Positions 42,913 to 51,874 of a DNA stretch of 64,000 nucleotides are shown in pieces. The number at the start of each line of letters is the position of its first letter. The stretch's first letter is position 1. The stretch lies in contig JAPLEH010000035.1 in assembly GCA_026391455.1 (NCBI GenBank), positions 124,001 to 188,000 of the forward strand, written 5' to 3'. A program made the translations under genes and the position numbers. Origin of the DNA: Bacteroidota bacterium. GTDB lineage: Bacteria > Bacteroidota > Bacteroidia > Chitinophagales > Chitinophagaceae. The notes under the pieces were generated by a model that searched no databases, had not been told where the DNA came from, and saw only the letters and a program-made list of their open reading frames with translations.

Positions 42913-43029
42913 ACCATCAAATTTGTATATTTTTTAATATTTTTTTATGGTGTTACGACTTTGAATATGATTAAAATCAGTTTTTTTGGAAAAGCATCTT
43001 GGTATTTTGCTCCCGAAAGCAAAAAGTGA

Positions 43030-43779
43030 ATGATCAGTTCGTATAAAAACGGTATTACCGTGGATTCGTCGCCCGCCGATATTGTGAAAAACCATTATCG
43101 CACCGCTGCCATATTTGTGGAGCATGATATTGAATATTGTTGCGGGGGTAAATGGCCACTCAAGCTGGTGTGTGAGACCAAGGGTATTGATCCGGGACTG
43201 CTCATCGAAAAACTGCACAGTGCCAGCCGCACCATTTCGGTACCGGGCACATTACCTTTTGAAGACTGGAAGACGGACTTTCTGGCGGACTATATCGTCA
43301 ATGTCCATCATGAATACCTGCGCAGGTCGCTTCCCCTGATCAGTGCGCAGTTGAAAAAATTTGTGTCGGAGCACCTGAAAAAATACCCCCGCCTGGGCGA
43401 ACTGGAAAAAATTTTTGCGCAGATGGAAACTTCGCTGATTCCACATCTCCTGCAGGAGGAAGAGGTTATTTTTCCCTATATCCGCCAGATCGTACATGCG
43501 TATGAAAGCCGGGAAACCTATGCCAGCCTGCTGGTGCGCACCCTTCGTAAACCCGTTGAGGATATTATGCACCATGAGCATAAATTGCTGGAAAAAACGA
43601 TCTATAAATTCCGCGAGCTCACCGATAACTACACACCCCCTGAAGCATCCTGCACCAGTCACCGTCTTTCTTTTTCACTGCTGAAAGAGCTTGATGATGA
43701 TCTCGTACAACATGTGTATCTCGAAAATGAAATACTATTCCCCCGGGCCATAGCTATGGAAAAGGAATTGCTTGGGTAA
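43030..43779 (+). CDS. Iron-sulfur cluster repair di-iron protein (Ric/ScdA/YtfE family)
   Basis: A 249-residue protein. The N-terminal DUF542 domain carries the conserved Cys-Cys in HDIEYCCGGKWPL, and the C-terminal hemerythrin-like domain has a series of His and Glu ligands (HHEYLRR, LIPHLLQEEEVIFP, MHHEHKLLEK, HVYLENEILFP). Family members restore iron-sulfur clusters damaged by nitric oxide or oxidative stress. It lies beside a PAS kinase and the cbb3 oxidase locus, so it may belong to a low-oxygen/nitrosative stress response. Confidence 0.93.
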   Translation: MISSYKNGITVDSSPADIVKNHYRTAAIFVEHDIEYCCGGKWPLKLVCETKGIDPGLLIEKLHSASRTISVPGTLPFEDWKTDFLADYIVNVHHEYLRRSLPLISAQLKKFVSEHLKKYPRLGELEKIFAQMETSLIPHLLQEEEVIFPYIRQIVHAYESRETYASLLVRTLRKPVEDIMHHEHKLLEKTIYKFRELTDNYTPPEASCTSHRLSFSLLKELDDDLVQHVYLENEILFPRAIAMEKELLG

Positions 43780-43841
43780 GGTTCTTTAAGTTTCTGCTCT
43801 CCGCTTTTATACTTAATTTGTTGCCGAAACAGTACAGGTGT

Positions 43842-45401
43842 ATGATAAAACTGAACAGCCGGCGGGTATCCTTACTAGCCCTTGCAGTATTTGCGGCATC
43901 CATTTCCCTGGCCTTTGTGTACAGCAGCTATGAGCTGGCAATCAGTGGTATCCTTATCATCATCCTGCTTACAGCTTTTATTCCGGGTTGGAAATCCACC
44001 CTTATTGCCGGAGTGGCGGGTATGATCACCCTTACCGGACTGGTGATCTACTTCAAAACAAATGATACCGAAATAACCCGTGCTATACTTTCTCAGGTGT
44101 ATTCCCTGCTCATGATTTTGTTTGTGGTAGTCATTGTGTTTTTTCTGAAAAAGCTGCAACAGCGTATCGATTATGAAAAAACGCACATGTCTTCGCTGTT
44201 TGAAAATGCTACGGAAGGCATATTGCTTACCGATAAAAGCGGGTGCATTGTATTGGTGAATCCGGCTGCCGAAAAAATGTTTGGCTATACACATAAAGAA
44301 CTCCACGGTGAACGGGTGGAAAAACTCATTCCCATGCGCATGCATGAAAAGCACGTTAACTTAAGGGAAGGCTTTTACCATCAGCCATCTAACCGGTCGA
44401 TGGGACATGGCCGAGACCTGTATGCCTGCCGGAAGGATGGGACCGAATTTCCGGTGGAAGTGAGTCTAAGTTATTATAAGCAGCGCAACGAACCCTTTGT
44501 GATCGGTTTTATCGTGGATATTACTTCCCGCAAGGAGATCGAGAAAAATATCATCAAACAAAAAGCGGAACTCGAAAAAATCAGCAATGATATCCGCAAG
44601 CTCAATGCAGAACTGGAAGGGAAAGTGGAGGAACGTACGCTGATTCTTAAAGAGGCATTGCAGCGCCTGGAAGAATCGCAGCAGGAACTGAGCGAAGCCC
44701 TGAGTAAAGAAAAACAATTAAACGAAATCAAGAGCCGCTTCGTATCCATGGCTTCGCATGAGTTCAGAACACCCCTGAGTACTATACTTTCCTCTGCCAC
44801 ACTCGTATCCAAGTATCCCAGTACCGAAGAGTTTGATAAAAGAGAAAAACATATCCGCCGGATCCGGGATTCGGTGACACATATGAATGAACTGCTTGAA
44901 GACTTTTTGTCGCTCGGCAAACTCGAAGAAGGAAAGGTCAGCATTACCGTTACTGTATTTGGTATCCGTGAATTTGCTGAAGATGTGGTGGATGAAATGA
45001 AAGCCCATCTGAAGAAAGGACAGGATATTACCTTGAATGTAACAGGCGAAGCAGGTTTCTCTACTGATAAGCGCATGCTGAAAAATATTCTGCTCAACAT
45101 GCTTTCGAATGCTATTAAGTTTTCTCCGGATGACAATCAGGTATGTCTTACTGTAGCGGCAACCGGCACCGAACTAACAGTTGCGGTAAAGGATACTGGG
45201 CTGGGAATACCGGAAGAGGACCAGCCGCACTTATTCTCTACTTTTTACCGGGCTAAAAATGTAAGCAATATACAAGGTACCGGCCTGGGCTTGCCCATTG
45301 TAAAAAGGTATGTGAATCTTTTGAAGGGTACCATTGATTTGAAAAGTAAATTGGGAGAAGGTACTACGATCACTGTAAACCTGCCTTACCTGAAAACCTG
45401 A
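43842..45401 (+). CDS. PAS domain sensor histidine kinase
   Basis: A 519-residue kinase. ATG 43842 is preferred over TTG 43818. Three hydrophobic segments (about residues 10-105) anchor it; a PAS domain (about 120-235; SLFENATEGILLTD, GYTHKEL, GHGRDLYACRKDGTEFPVEVSLSY) follows, then a coiled coil and the kinase core: SHEFRTPLSTI with the phospho-His, MLSNAIKFSP, DTGLGIPEE and GTGLGLPIV. The PAS has a FixL-like general form and a His at a position comparable to the FixL heme ligand, but many non-heme PAS domains share it, so oxygen sensing is only a possibility. No regulator gene is adjacent. It points toward the convergent cbb3 cluster. Confidence 0.92.
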   Translation: MIKLNSRRVSLLALAVFAASISLAFVYSSYELAISGILIIILLTAFIPGWKSTLIAGVAGMITLTGLVIYFKTNDTEITRAILSQVYSLLMILFVVVIVFFLKKLQQRIDYEKTHMSSLFENATEGILLTDKSGCIVLVNPAAEKMFGYTHKELHGERVEKLIPMRMHEKHVNLREGFYHQPSNRSMGHGRDLYACRKDGTEFPVEVSLSYYKQRNEPFVIGFIVDITSRKEIEKNIIKQKAELEKISNDIRKLNAELEGKVEERTLILKEALQRLEESQQELSEALSKEKQLNEIKSRFVSMASHEFRTPLSTILSSATLVSKYPSTEEFDKREKHIRRIRDSVTHMNELLEDFLSLGKLEEGKVSITVTVFGIREFAEDVVDEMKAHLKKGQDITLNVTGEAGFSTDKRMLKNILLNMLSNAIKFSPDDNQVCLTVAATGTELTVAVKDTGLGIPEEDQPHLFSTFYRAKNVSNIQGTGLGLPIVKRYVNLLKGTIDLKSKLGEGTTITVNLPYLKT

Positions 45402-45406
45402 ACCAA

Positions 45407-46120
45407 TCAGGGATGACAAACCACTGCCTGCCCCGGAGCACCTGGTAATTCCGGGCTGATATAGGGCACGCCGAGATTAAGTCCCCGGAGTATCAGTAAT
45501 AATCCCATACCGAGTACAAAAAAGGGAACTGCTTTTCGCAGCAAAAGTCTTGTTTCATATTTCATCGCCTGTCCGGCATAAGCTACCAGCATCATTGCGG
45601 GAAGTGTGCCTGCACCAAACATGGCCATGAAAAGGGTGCTTTCACCAATGGTGCTAAATGACAACGTTGAAGCGAGCGCTATGTATACCATTCCACAGGG
45701 CAATAAACCGTTGGCCAGCCCCAGCAGTAAAAAACTTATAGGTCTTGTAGACGAACGCAGCACGTTGATGATCATACGCTGCACCGCCTGATAAAAATGA
45801 TGGAGAAACGAAACACGTATGAGTTGTTTTTTTAAAAAATACAACAGGGCAAAGAGTGAAATGATAATACCCATGCTGATCGAAAACCATTGCTGGTATC
45901 CTGCAATATAAATACGTCTGCCGGCCAGCCCGAAGAGAAAACCGGCAAAGGAATAAGTGATGATCCTGCCGAATTGATAAAGTAAAAGCGATAAAAATTT
46001 CTTTACGGGTGAAAATTGATGCGTGGGCAATGCCATGCTGAGCGGACCGCACATACCCATGCAATGCAGGCTTCCGGCCGCACCCAGTGTAAAACCCGCT
46101 ATGATCGCCATGCCTGTCAT
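45407..46120 (-). CDS. Sulfite exporter TauE/SafE family membrane protein (cbb3 locus)
   Basis: A 237-residue membrane protein with six or seven helices. MGMCGPLSMALP near the N-terminus and LPCGMVYIALA in the middle are typical of the SafE-type proteins that close cbb3 oxidase clusters in Bacteroidota; such proteins are thought to take part in copper supply or oxidase assembly. The exact role is not proven. It overlaps the FixH gene by one base and is the last gene of the cluster. Confidence 0.87.
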   Translation of the reverse strand: MTGMAIIAGFTLGAAGSLHCMGMCGPLSMALPTHQFSPVKKFLSLLLYQFGRIITYSFAGFLFGLAGRRIYIAGYQQWFSISMGIIISLFALLYFLKKQLIRVSFLHHFYQAVQRMIINVLRSSTRPISFLLLGLANGLLPCGMVYIALASTLSFSTIGESTLFMAMFGAGTLPAMMLVAYAGQAMKYETRLLLRKAVPFFVLGMGLLLILRGLNLGVPYISPELPGAPGQAVVCHP

Positions 46121-46554
46121 CAGGGTATGATCAGATTTTTTTCAGTATAATAACCGGTTCCTTCTGACTGCCAGTTGATCTTCACGGTATAGGTTCCCGC
46201 TTGTAAAACTCCTGGAGCAAAAACCTGCTGTCCATCTGCTGAAGGAGTGAGTTCAACTCTTTTATCCAGCTTTTCATCATAGGCGCAATAAAAGTGTATG
46301 GTACCGCTCACTTTTTTATTTTTCATTTCAGCGGGCAGTTGCAGAATAATACCGTTGCTGTCCTGAGTGAGGGTGGTTTCCGATAAGGCATTGGCCCTGT
46401 TGGAGCCATCGATCACCTGCTGGTAGGCGAGTTCACTTTTGTAATATTCTTTATCCACCAGTTCATAATTGGTCTTTACGGAACGGTAAACCAGAAAGGT
46501 CATTCCGGCGCCAAATACCACAAATGTCAACAGCAATTTATTTCCCCAATTCAT
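46120..46554 (-). CDS. FixH/CcoH-like cbb3 oxidase assembly protein
   Basis: A 144-residue protein with one N-terminal membrane helix (LLLTFVVFGAGMTFLVYRSV) and a FixH-type periplasmic domain (YYKSELAYQQVIDGSNRANAL in outline; GTYTVKINWQSEG). FixH/CcoH is needed for stable cbb3 assembly. It lies between ccoG and the TauE/SafE gene. Confidence 0.9.
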   Translation of the reverse strand: MNWGNKLLLTFVVFGAGMTFLVYRSVKTNYELVDKEYYKSELAYQQVIDGSNRANALSETTLTQDSNGIILQLPAEMKNKKVSGTIHFYCAYDEKLDKRVELTPSADGQQVFAPGVLQAGTYTVKINWQSEGTGYYTEKNLIIP

Positions 46555-46572
46555 ACAACTGTATTTTATGAT

Positions 46573-48015
46573 TTAAAATTTTCCAAATGGTCCAACAAAG
46601 TTGGTACTCAGTGTGGTGATACGTTTATCACCATCGTATAAACCGATTCGTAAACGTGTTTTTCTGTCTTTAATCGCTTTTCTTGGTAATACCACAAAGA
46701 AACTGCCATTGGCCTGGTCCTCATCCTTTAAGTGTATGGAAGTGGCACCCACCAATTGTACGGTGCCGTTATTGGCGTAATCCCCTTCCAGACGAAGTGT
46801 GACCGGAATGTTTTTTGTAGTCTTATTGATGATGCGGATGTTGAACAGGTTGGCAATACTGTCGGTACCCCGGTTGATATATAAGGTACCTTTTGTGCGT
46901 ATGATATTGCCATCAATATCTTTCCTGCTGATAAGCAGTAAGGTGAGAATGCCGGAGAGTACGATGAGCAATACGGTATAAAATTTCATCCTGCCGGTAT
47001 AGCGCAATTTTTTCCCTTCCTGAATGCCTGTCTCAGAAGCATAGCGAACCAATCCCTTCGGTTTGTGAATAGCTTCCATCATTTTATCGCAGGCATCAAT
47101 ACAAGCTGTGCAACCTACACATTCCATTTGTGTGCCATTGCGGATGTCTATACCGGTGGGGCAAACCTTTACGCATTGAAAGCAATCAATACAATCACCC
47201 TGGTTCGCTTCCGGATGAAGTTCTTCTTTTTTGAATTTGCCCCGTGGCTCACCGCGATTATAATCATAAGCCACGATCATGGAATTGCGGTCGAGGAGTA
47301 CACTTTGCAAACGGCCATAGGGACAAACTACGGTACATGCCTGCTCACGGAAATATGCATATACTCCATAGAATATAGCAGAAAAGACCAGTATAGATGA
47401 AAAACCGATCAGGTGATCGGAAACCGGCTCAGTGATAATGTGCTTTAGCTCATCCACCCCTATAATGTAAGCAAGAAAGAAATTGGCGATGATGAATGCC
47501 AGTAAAAAGAACGCCGTATGCTTGATCAGTTTAATGCGGATTTTCTTACCGGTCCAGGGTGCATTCTTTAGTAATTTCTGTTTGGCTGCATCACCTTCTA
47601 TCAGGTATTCTACTTTGCGGAAGAGCATTTCCATAAAGATCGTTTGCGGACAAACCCATCCGCAAAATAAACGGCCAAAAGCTGCAGTAAAGAGTACGAT
47701 GAAGATGATAAAAGTGACCATCGTAAGCCCGAAAATGAAAAAATCCTGCGGCCAGAAAATTTTACCAAAAATAATGAACCTTGCTTCCGGGATATTGAAT
47801 AAAAACAACGGCCTGCCGTTTACCTTAATAAACGGAATGGTGAAGAATAGAATAAAGAATCCCCAGCTCACCAGTGTACGGATATTATAGAATTTCCCTT
47901 TGGGCTTTTGTGCAAACACCCATTTTCTTTTTCCTTTTGCATCCACCGTGGCAATCCGATCACGGAATGATTCGTCGTTGGGTGATGCTGCGTTCGGGGT
48001 TTTTGTTTCGGTCAT
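46573..48015 (-). CDS. ccoG: Cytochrome c oxidase accessory protein CcoG
   Basis: A 480-residue membrane-bound iron-sulfur protein. The N-terminal part has four or five helices with the FCGWVCPQTIFME motif, the middle has two [4Fe-4S] clusters (CIDCFQCVKVCP and CVGCTACIDACDKM), and the C-terminal third is an Ig-like domain (about 370-480). CcoG reduces Cu(II) for delivery to the binuclear centre of cbb3 oxidase. It lies 31 bases after ccoP. Confidence 0.95.
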   Translation of the reverse strand: MTETKTPNAASPNDESFRDRIATVDAKGKRKWVFAQKPKGKFYNIRTLVSWGFFILFFTIPFIKVNGRPLFLFNIPEARFIIFGKIFWPQDFFIFGLTMVTFIIFIVLFTAAFGRLFCGWVCPQTIFMEMLFRKVEYLIEGDAAKQKLLKNAPWTGKKIRIKLIKHTAFFLLAFIIANFFLAYIIGVDELKHIITEPVSDHLIGFSSILVFSAIFYGVYAYFREQACTVVCPYGRLQSVLLDRNSMIVAYDYNRGEPRGKFKKEELHPEANQGDCIDCFQCVKVCPTGIDIRNGTQMECVGCTACIDACDKMMEAIHKPKGLVRYASETGIQEGKKLRYTGRMKFYTVLLIVLSGILTLLLISRKDIDGNIIRTKGTLYINRGTDSIANLFNIRIINKTTKNIPVTLRLEGDYANNGTVQLVGATSIHLKDEDQANGSFFVVLPRKAIKDRKTRLRIGLYDGDKRITTLSTNFVGPFGKF

Positions 48016-48046
48016 GTTCGGGTTCTCCTCACTTTATTCGATGTAT

Positions 48047-49204
48047 TTATTTTTTGACAACAGCAGTATCGGCAGGTGCCTTTAGTGCCGTGTCTTTCGC
48101 AGGAGCATCTTCATACAGTGTGCCCTGCGGTTCTCTTGGGTTTGCGGGTTTGGTGCCTTTTAATGATTTCACATAACTGGCCACCTGCGCTATTTGTTTG
48201 GGAGAAAGATCATCTTTCCAACTGCGCATACCTTTATTGGTGCCATATTTAATGGTTTTGAAAATGTCTTTGATGTCCCCGCCATAGAGCCAGTAATTAT
48301 CGGTTAGGTTGGGACCTACGGTATTGCCACCTCCGTCTGCAAGATGACAGGTAGTGCATTTTGAAGGATCGGTAAAGATGGCTTTGCCGGCTGCAATATC
48401 ATCCGCACTGGTAAGCATCGTAACGTTTGTTTCATCCACCGACTCACCTTTCTTTTTCAGGTATTCATCCACACGGATTTTGGCACTGGCCACTGCATGT
48501 TCGTATTCCTGTACACTGGTGGGGCCTGCGTGTGATACATGGAAACGCCACAAATAAAAACCGGCAAAAATGATCGTGAGATAAAAGCCATATAGCCACC
48601 AAGGTGGAAGACGGTTGTTCAGTTCGCGAATACCATCGTATTCGTGCCCCAGATCGAGCTCTGCTTCCTGGCTTACCGGCTTCAGTTTGTTGAAACGATC
48701 CCACCAACTAAGCCTTGTTTTTTTCACTTCTTCTATTTCCTGTGGGGAGAGCAGTTTTTCTTTTTCCGTCTTCAGCAGGAATTTGATATTGATAAGCAAC
48801 GCAATAATGATGAACAACTCCAGGAAAAGTACCGTGGCCATTATATAAAAGGTGGAGGCGGGCATGCCTCCAATGGTTTTGGCGGCAGCAGTTGTAGTGC
48901 CTGCATCCGGAGTACCCTGCGCAAATAATGCATTTCCTGAAAGCAGGAAGAAGGCTACCAGCAGGGAGCTTACTACGGTACTCCCATTCTTCTTTTTCTT
49001 AAGTTTAAAATCAGCAGTGCCAATGAGTATATTGGCCAGTATACCAATAACGATAAGTAGCAGCACCATCAGTACCAGCATGGTTACCGCCATGGGGTTG
49101 CTAAACAACGAGGGTGCGGGAGGGTCGGCCGCAAAGGCTGGCTGTACAGACAGGATAAAGAGTACTGCAAGCAGTCCAAATATGTATTTTACTTTTTTAC
49201 GCAT
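48047..49204 (-). CDS. ccoP: cbb3-type cytochrome c oxidase subunit III, monoheme type
   Basis: A 385-residue protein. A signal-like N-terminus ending AFAAD is followed by three membrane helices, a CcoP N-terminal motif (YDGIRELNNRLPPWWLYGFYLTI in outline) and one c-type heme domain with CTTCH and the distal Met in MRSWKDDLSPKQ. Proteobacterial CcoP has two hemes; only one CXXCH is present here. A Pro/Ala/Lys-rich tail ends the protein. It passes electrons to CcoO/CcoN. Confidence 0.93.
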   Translation of the reverse strand: MRKKVKYIFGLLAVLFILSVQPAFAADPPAPSLFSNPMAVTMLVLMVLLLIVIGILANILIGTADFKLKKKKNGSTVVSSLLVAFFLLSGNALFAQGTPDAGTTTAAAKTIGGMPASTFYIMATVLFLELFIIIALLINIKFLLKTEKEKLLSPQEIEEVKKTRLSWWDRFNKLKPVSQEAELDLGHEYDGIRELNNRLPPWWLYGFYLTIIFAGFYLWRFHVSHAGPTSVQEYEHAVASAKIRVDEYLKKKGESVDETNVTMLTSADDIAAGKAIFTDPSKCTTCHLADGGGNTVGPNLTDNYWLYGGDIKDIFKTIKYGTNKGMRSWKDDLSPKQIAQVASYVKSLKGTKPANPREPQGTLYEDAPAKDTALKAPADTAVVKK

Positions 49205-49231
49205 AGATCATTACATTAGTTGGTTATACAC

Positions 49232-49393
49232 TTAGTTGTCTAAAGGAATGCGGCTGATGTCGTTGAATTTTTTCTTTCTGGTTTTAAATACCCAGGTGAG
49301 CATTACCAGAAAGAAAACAAAAAATCCAACCAGTGATGCCACACCCATGGCATCCACACCGCCTATTTTTTCTAAATAATGAATGAATTTCAT
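49232..49393 (-). CDS. ccoQ: CcoQ/FixQ-like small subunit
   Basis: A 53-residue single-span protein (MKFIHYLEKIGGVDAMGVA; helix LVGFFVFFLVMLTWVF; basic KTRKKKF). It lies between the fused ccoNO gene and ccoP, as CcoQ does. An in-frame start at 49417 would add eight residues. CcoQ stabilises the oxidase complex. Confidence 0.85.
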   Translation of the reverse strand: MKFIHYLEKIGGVDAMGVASLVGFFVFFLVMLTWVFKTRKKKFNDISRIPLDN

Positions 49394-49437
49394 TTTGTCT
49401 TTTTTGTCTATCAACAATCAATATGCTTGTTTACAGC

Positions 49438-51576
49438 TTATTCTTTTTTTGCTATGGGTTTGGGCTCACTTTCAATATCCCGGCCCAATCGTTGCAGGTA
49501 AGCGATCACTGCAATGATCTCTTTGTTCGGTTCTGTTTCGATATCCGCTTTTTTCAAATCTGCTGTTATCTCCTCCGCCTGTTTCATCAATTCATCATTG
49601 GCGATTTTGTCATATCCTTCCGGATAGGGTACGCCCAGTGTACGCATAGCCCTTATTTTGGCCGGCGTGGTGGATGTATTCAGTTTATTACGAAACAGCC
49701 ATGTATATTGGGGCATCAGCGAACCTTCTGTCATTAATCGCGGATCGTACAGGTGATTGTAGTGCCAGGAGTTCGTACGCCTGAGCTTTTGACCTCCTTC
49801 CCGGGCCAGATCGGGTCCGGTACGCTTACTTCCCCATTGGAAGGGGTGGTCGTACACGAATTCACCAGCTTTCGAATACTCGCCATAGCGGGCCACTTCA
49901 TCCCGGAATGGGCGTATCATCTGCGAGTGACAGGTATAACATCCTTCGCGCACATAAATATCACGGCCCTGCAACTCAAGCGGTGTATAAGGTTTTACAC
50001 TGGCGATGGTGGGCACATTTGATTTTACGAGGAAGGTGGGTATCATTTGCACCAGTCCACCAATGGCCACCAGTATGAGGCTCAATACCAGCATCGTGAG
50101 CGGTTTGCGTTCGAGTACCCGGTGCCAGTATTCTTTTTTGTGACTGGTCTCTTTTACCAATGGGGCAGCTTCCGCTTCTTCATTGGGTATGAATTTACCT
50201 TTGGCAATGGTTTTGGTAAGGTTATAAGTCATGATCACCGCACCAATGAGGTATAACAAACCACCGATACTCCGAGCCACATACATCAACTTGATATTGG
50301 TAACGGTTTGCATGAAGTCAAACTTCAGTTGTCCTTCGGGTGTAAACTGTTTCCACATGATACTTTGTTCAAATCCGGCCCAGTACATGGGTACTGCATA
50401 AATAATGATACCGATGGTGCCCAGCCAGAAGTGATTGGACGCTAATTTTTTCGAGTAAAGTGTGGTACCCCACATCTTAGGGATCATATAGTAAAGAATG
50501 GCAAAGGCCAGGAATCCATTCCAACCCAATCCGCCGATATGTACGTGGGCAATGGTCCAGTCGCTAAAGTGAGAAATTGCGTTCACGCTTTTTAAACTCA
50601 GCATAGGTCCTTCAAATGTGCTCATACCATAGCAGGTAATGGCAACCACCATGAATTTCAGCACGGGATCTTCTCTTACTTTATCCCAGGCTCCCCGCAG
50701 GGTAAACAAACCGTTGAGCATACCACCCCAGCTTGGTGCGATCAGCATGATGGAGAATACCACACCCAGTGATTGAGCCCAGTCGGGCAACGCTGTATAA
50801 AGAAGGTGGTGCGGACCGGCCCAGATATAGATAAAGATGAGCGCCCAAAAGTGAATGATGGAGAGGCGGTAAGAATATACCGGTCGGTTGGCTGCTTTGG
50901 GCAGAAAATAATACATAAGCCCCAGTACCGGGGTGGTTAGGAAGAAGGCCACCGCATTGTGTCCGTACCACCACTGCACCAGCGCATCCTGTACCCCGGC
51001 AAACCAACTGTAGCTGCCGGTAGCAGAGTAAGGCAGTTCTATAGAACGTACGATATGCAGTAAAGCAACGGTAACCCAGGTGGCGATATAAAACCAGATG
51101 GCCACATAGATATGTTTTTCGCGGCGTTTGATGATCGTTCCAAACATATTGATACCAAAAACAACCCAGATAAGTGTAATGGCCAGGTCGATGGGCCAGA
51201 TCAATTCCGCATACTCGGCACCGTTAGTAAGGCCCAGCGGCAAGGTAATGGCGGCTGCCACAATGATAAGCTGCCAGCCCCAGAAATGGATCCAGCTCAG
51301 TTTGTCGCTGAACATACGGGCCTTGCAGAGGCGCTGAAGGGAATAGTAAATACCTGCGAAAGAGGCATTACCAACAAATGCAAAGATGATGGCATTGGTG
51401 TGCAGCGGACGGAGACGTCCGAACGTAGTGGGGGCAAAATTGAGACTGCTGGCCGGAAAATAAATCTGTACGGCCACCCACAGGCCCACCAGCATGCCCA
51501 CCAATCCGAAAATGATGGTGGCATAACCAAACGCCTTTACAATCTTGTTGTCGTAATAGAACTTTTCTACTTGCAT
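49438..51576 (-). CDS. ccoNO: Fused cbb3-type cytochrome c oxidase subunits I and II
   Basis: A 712-residue fusion. Residues about 1-470 are CcoN with 12 membrane helices and heme/copper ligands (RPLHTNAIIFAF, WYGHNAVAFFLT, GPHHLLYTALPDW, DWTIAHVHIGGLGWNG). After a linker, residues about 500-712 are CcoO with one c-heme site (GCYTCHSQMIRP) and the PFRDEVARYGEYSKAGEF region. The fusion is typical of Bacteroidota. The complex is a high-affinity terminal oxidase and proton pump used at low oxygen. Order with ccoS upstream and ccoQ downstream supports a single operon. Confidence 0.96.
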   Translation of the reverse strand: MQVEKFYYDNKIVKAFGYATIIFGLVGMLVGLWVAVQIYFPASSLNFAPTTFGRLRPLHTNAIIFAFVGNASFAGIYYSLQRLCKARMFSDKLSWIHFWGWQLIIVAAAITLPLGLTNGAEYAELIWPIDLAITLIWVVFGINMFGTIIKRREKHIYVAIWFYIATWVTVALLHIVRSIELPYSATGSYSWFAGVQDALVQWWYGHNAVAFFLTTPVLGLMYYFLPKAANRPVYSYRLSIIHFWALIFIYIWAGPHHLLYTALPDWAQSLGVVFSIMLIAPSWGGMLNGLFTLRGAWDKVREDPVLKFMVVAITCYGMSTFEGPMLSLKSVNAISHFSDWTIAHVHIGGLGWNGFLAFAILYYMIPKMWGTTLYSKKLASNHFWLGTIGIIIYAVPMYWAGFEQSIMWKQFTPEGQLKFDFMQTVTNIKLMYVARSIGGLLYLIGAVIMTYNLTKTIAKGKFIPNEEAEAAPLVKETSHKKEYWHRVLERKPLTMLVLSLILVAIGGLVQMIPTFLVKSNVPTIASVKPYTPLELQGRDIYVREGCYTCHSQMIRPFRDEVARYGEYSKAGEFVYDHPFQWGSKRTGPDLAREGGQKLRRTNSWHYNHLYDPRLMTEGSLMPQYTWLFRNKLNTSTTPAKIRAMRTLGVPYPEGYDKIANDELMKQAEEITADLKKADIETEPNKEIIAVIAYLQRLGRDIESEPKPIAKKE

Positions 51577-51597
51577 AAGCGGGATTGTTTATTGGGA

Positions 51598-51759
51598 TTA
51601 TTGTTTTTTGGAGGAAGCGGGTTTGTCATCAAACAGAATACGGGAAGAGGGGGAATAGTCATCTTCAAACTGACCTGATTTTACGCCCCATAAGAAAGCG
51701 AACAAAAACAGGGCTGCAATGGAAATACTTGCGATCAGCAAAATCAGGATTACACTCAT
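51598..51759 (-). CDS. ccoS: cbb3 oxidase assembly protein CcoS
   Basis: A 53-residue protein from ATG 51759 to TAA 51598. A single helix (ILILLIASISIAALFLFAF) is followed by LWGVKSGQFEDD, the signature of CcoS, and a short polar tail. CcoS is required for cofactor insertion into cbb3 oxidase. It lies between the ccoI ATPase and the ccoNO gene, 21 bases upstream of the latter. Confidence 0.93.
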   Translation of the reverse strand: MSVILILLIASISIAALFLFAFLWGVKSGQFEDDYSPSSRILFDDKPASSKKQ

Positions 51760-51874
51760 GTTAACAGGTTAATATGCGGGTAAAAATATTTTCGGAGGCT
51801 GCGGCAAAGGATAAGCAGTATCAGGAGGAAATATGATTTTTATCACGGCACTGTTATAATAAAGCCACCGCCTG

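Larger units (their letters stand above)
42670..43029. other. Spacer with a candidate small RNA, no protein gene
   Basis: This 360-base gap between the lipoprotein gene and ric holds no supported ORF. It contains a strong minus-strand terminator with no associated protein gene, and a set of hairpins closed by a long-range stem; both are listed separately. The right-hand 100 bases are very AT-rich and should contain the ric promoter, but I see no exact TAnnTTTG there. Confidence 0.6.

Noticed and set aside
44206-44530. PAS domain as a FixL-type heme sensor
   Set aside because: A His is present at a comparable position, but the same His is common in non-heme PAS domains; sequence alone does not support a heme call.
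44474-45136. 220-codon minus-strand open frame
   Set aside because: Antisense to the PAS histidine kinase and Ser-rich; no homology that I can recognise.
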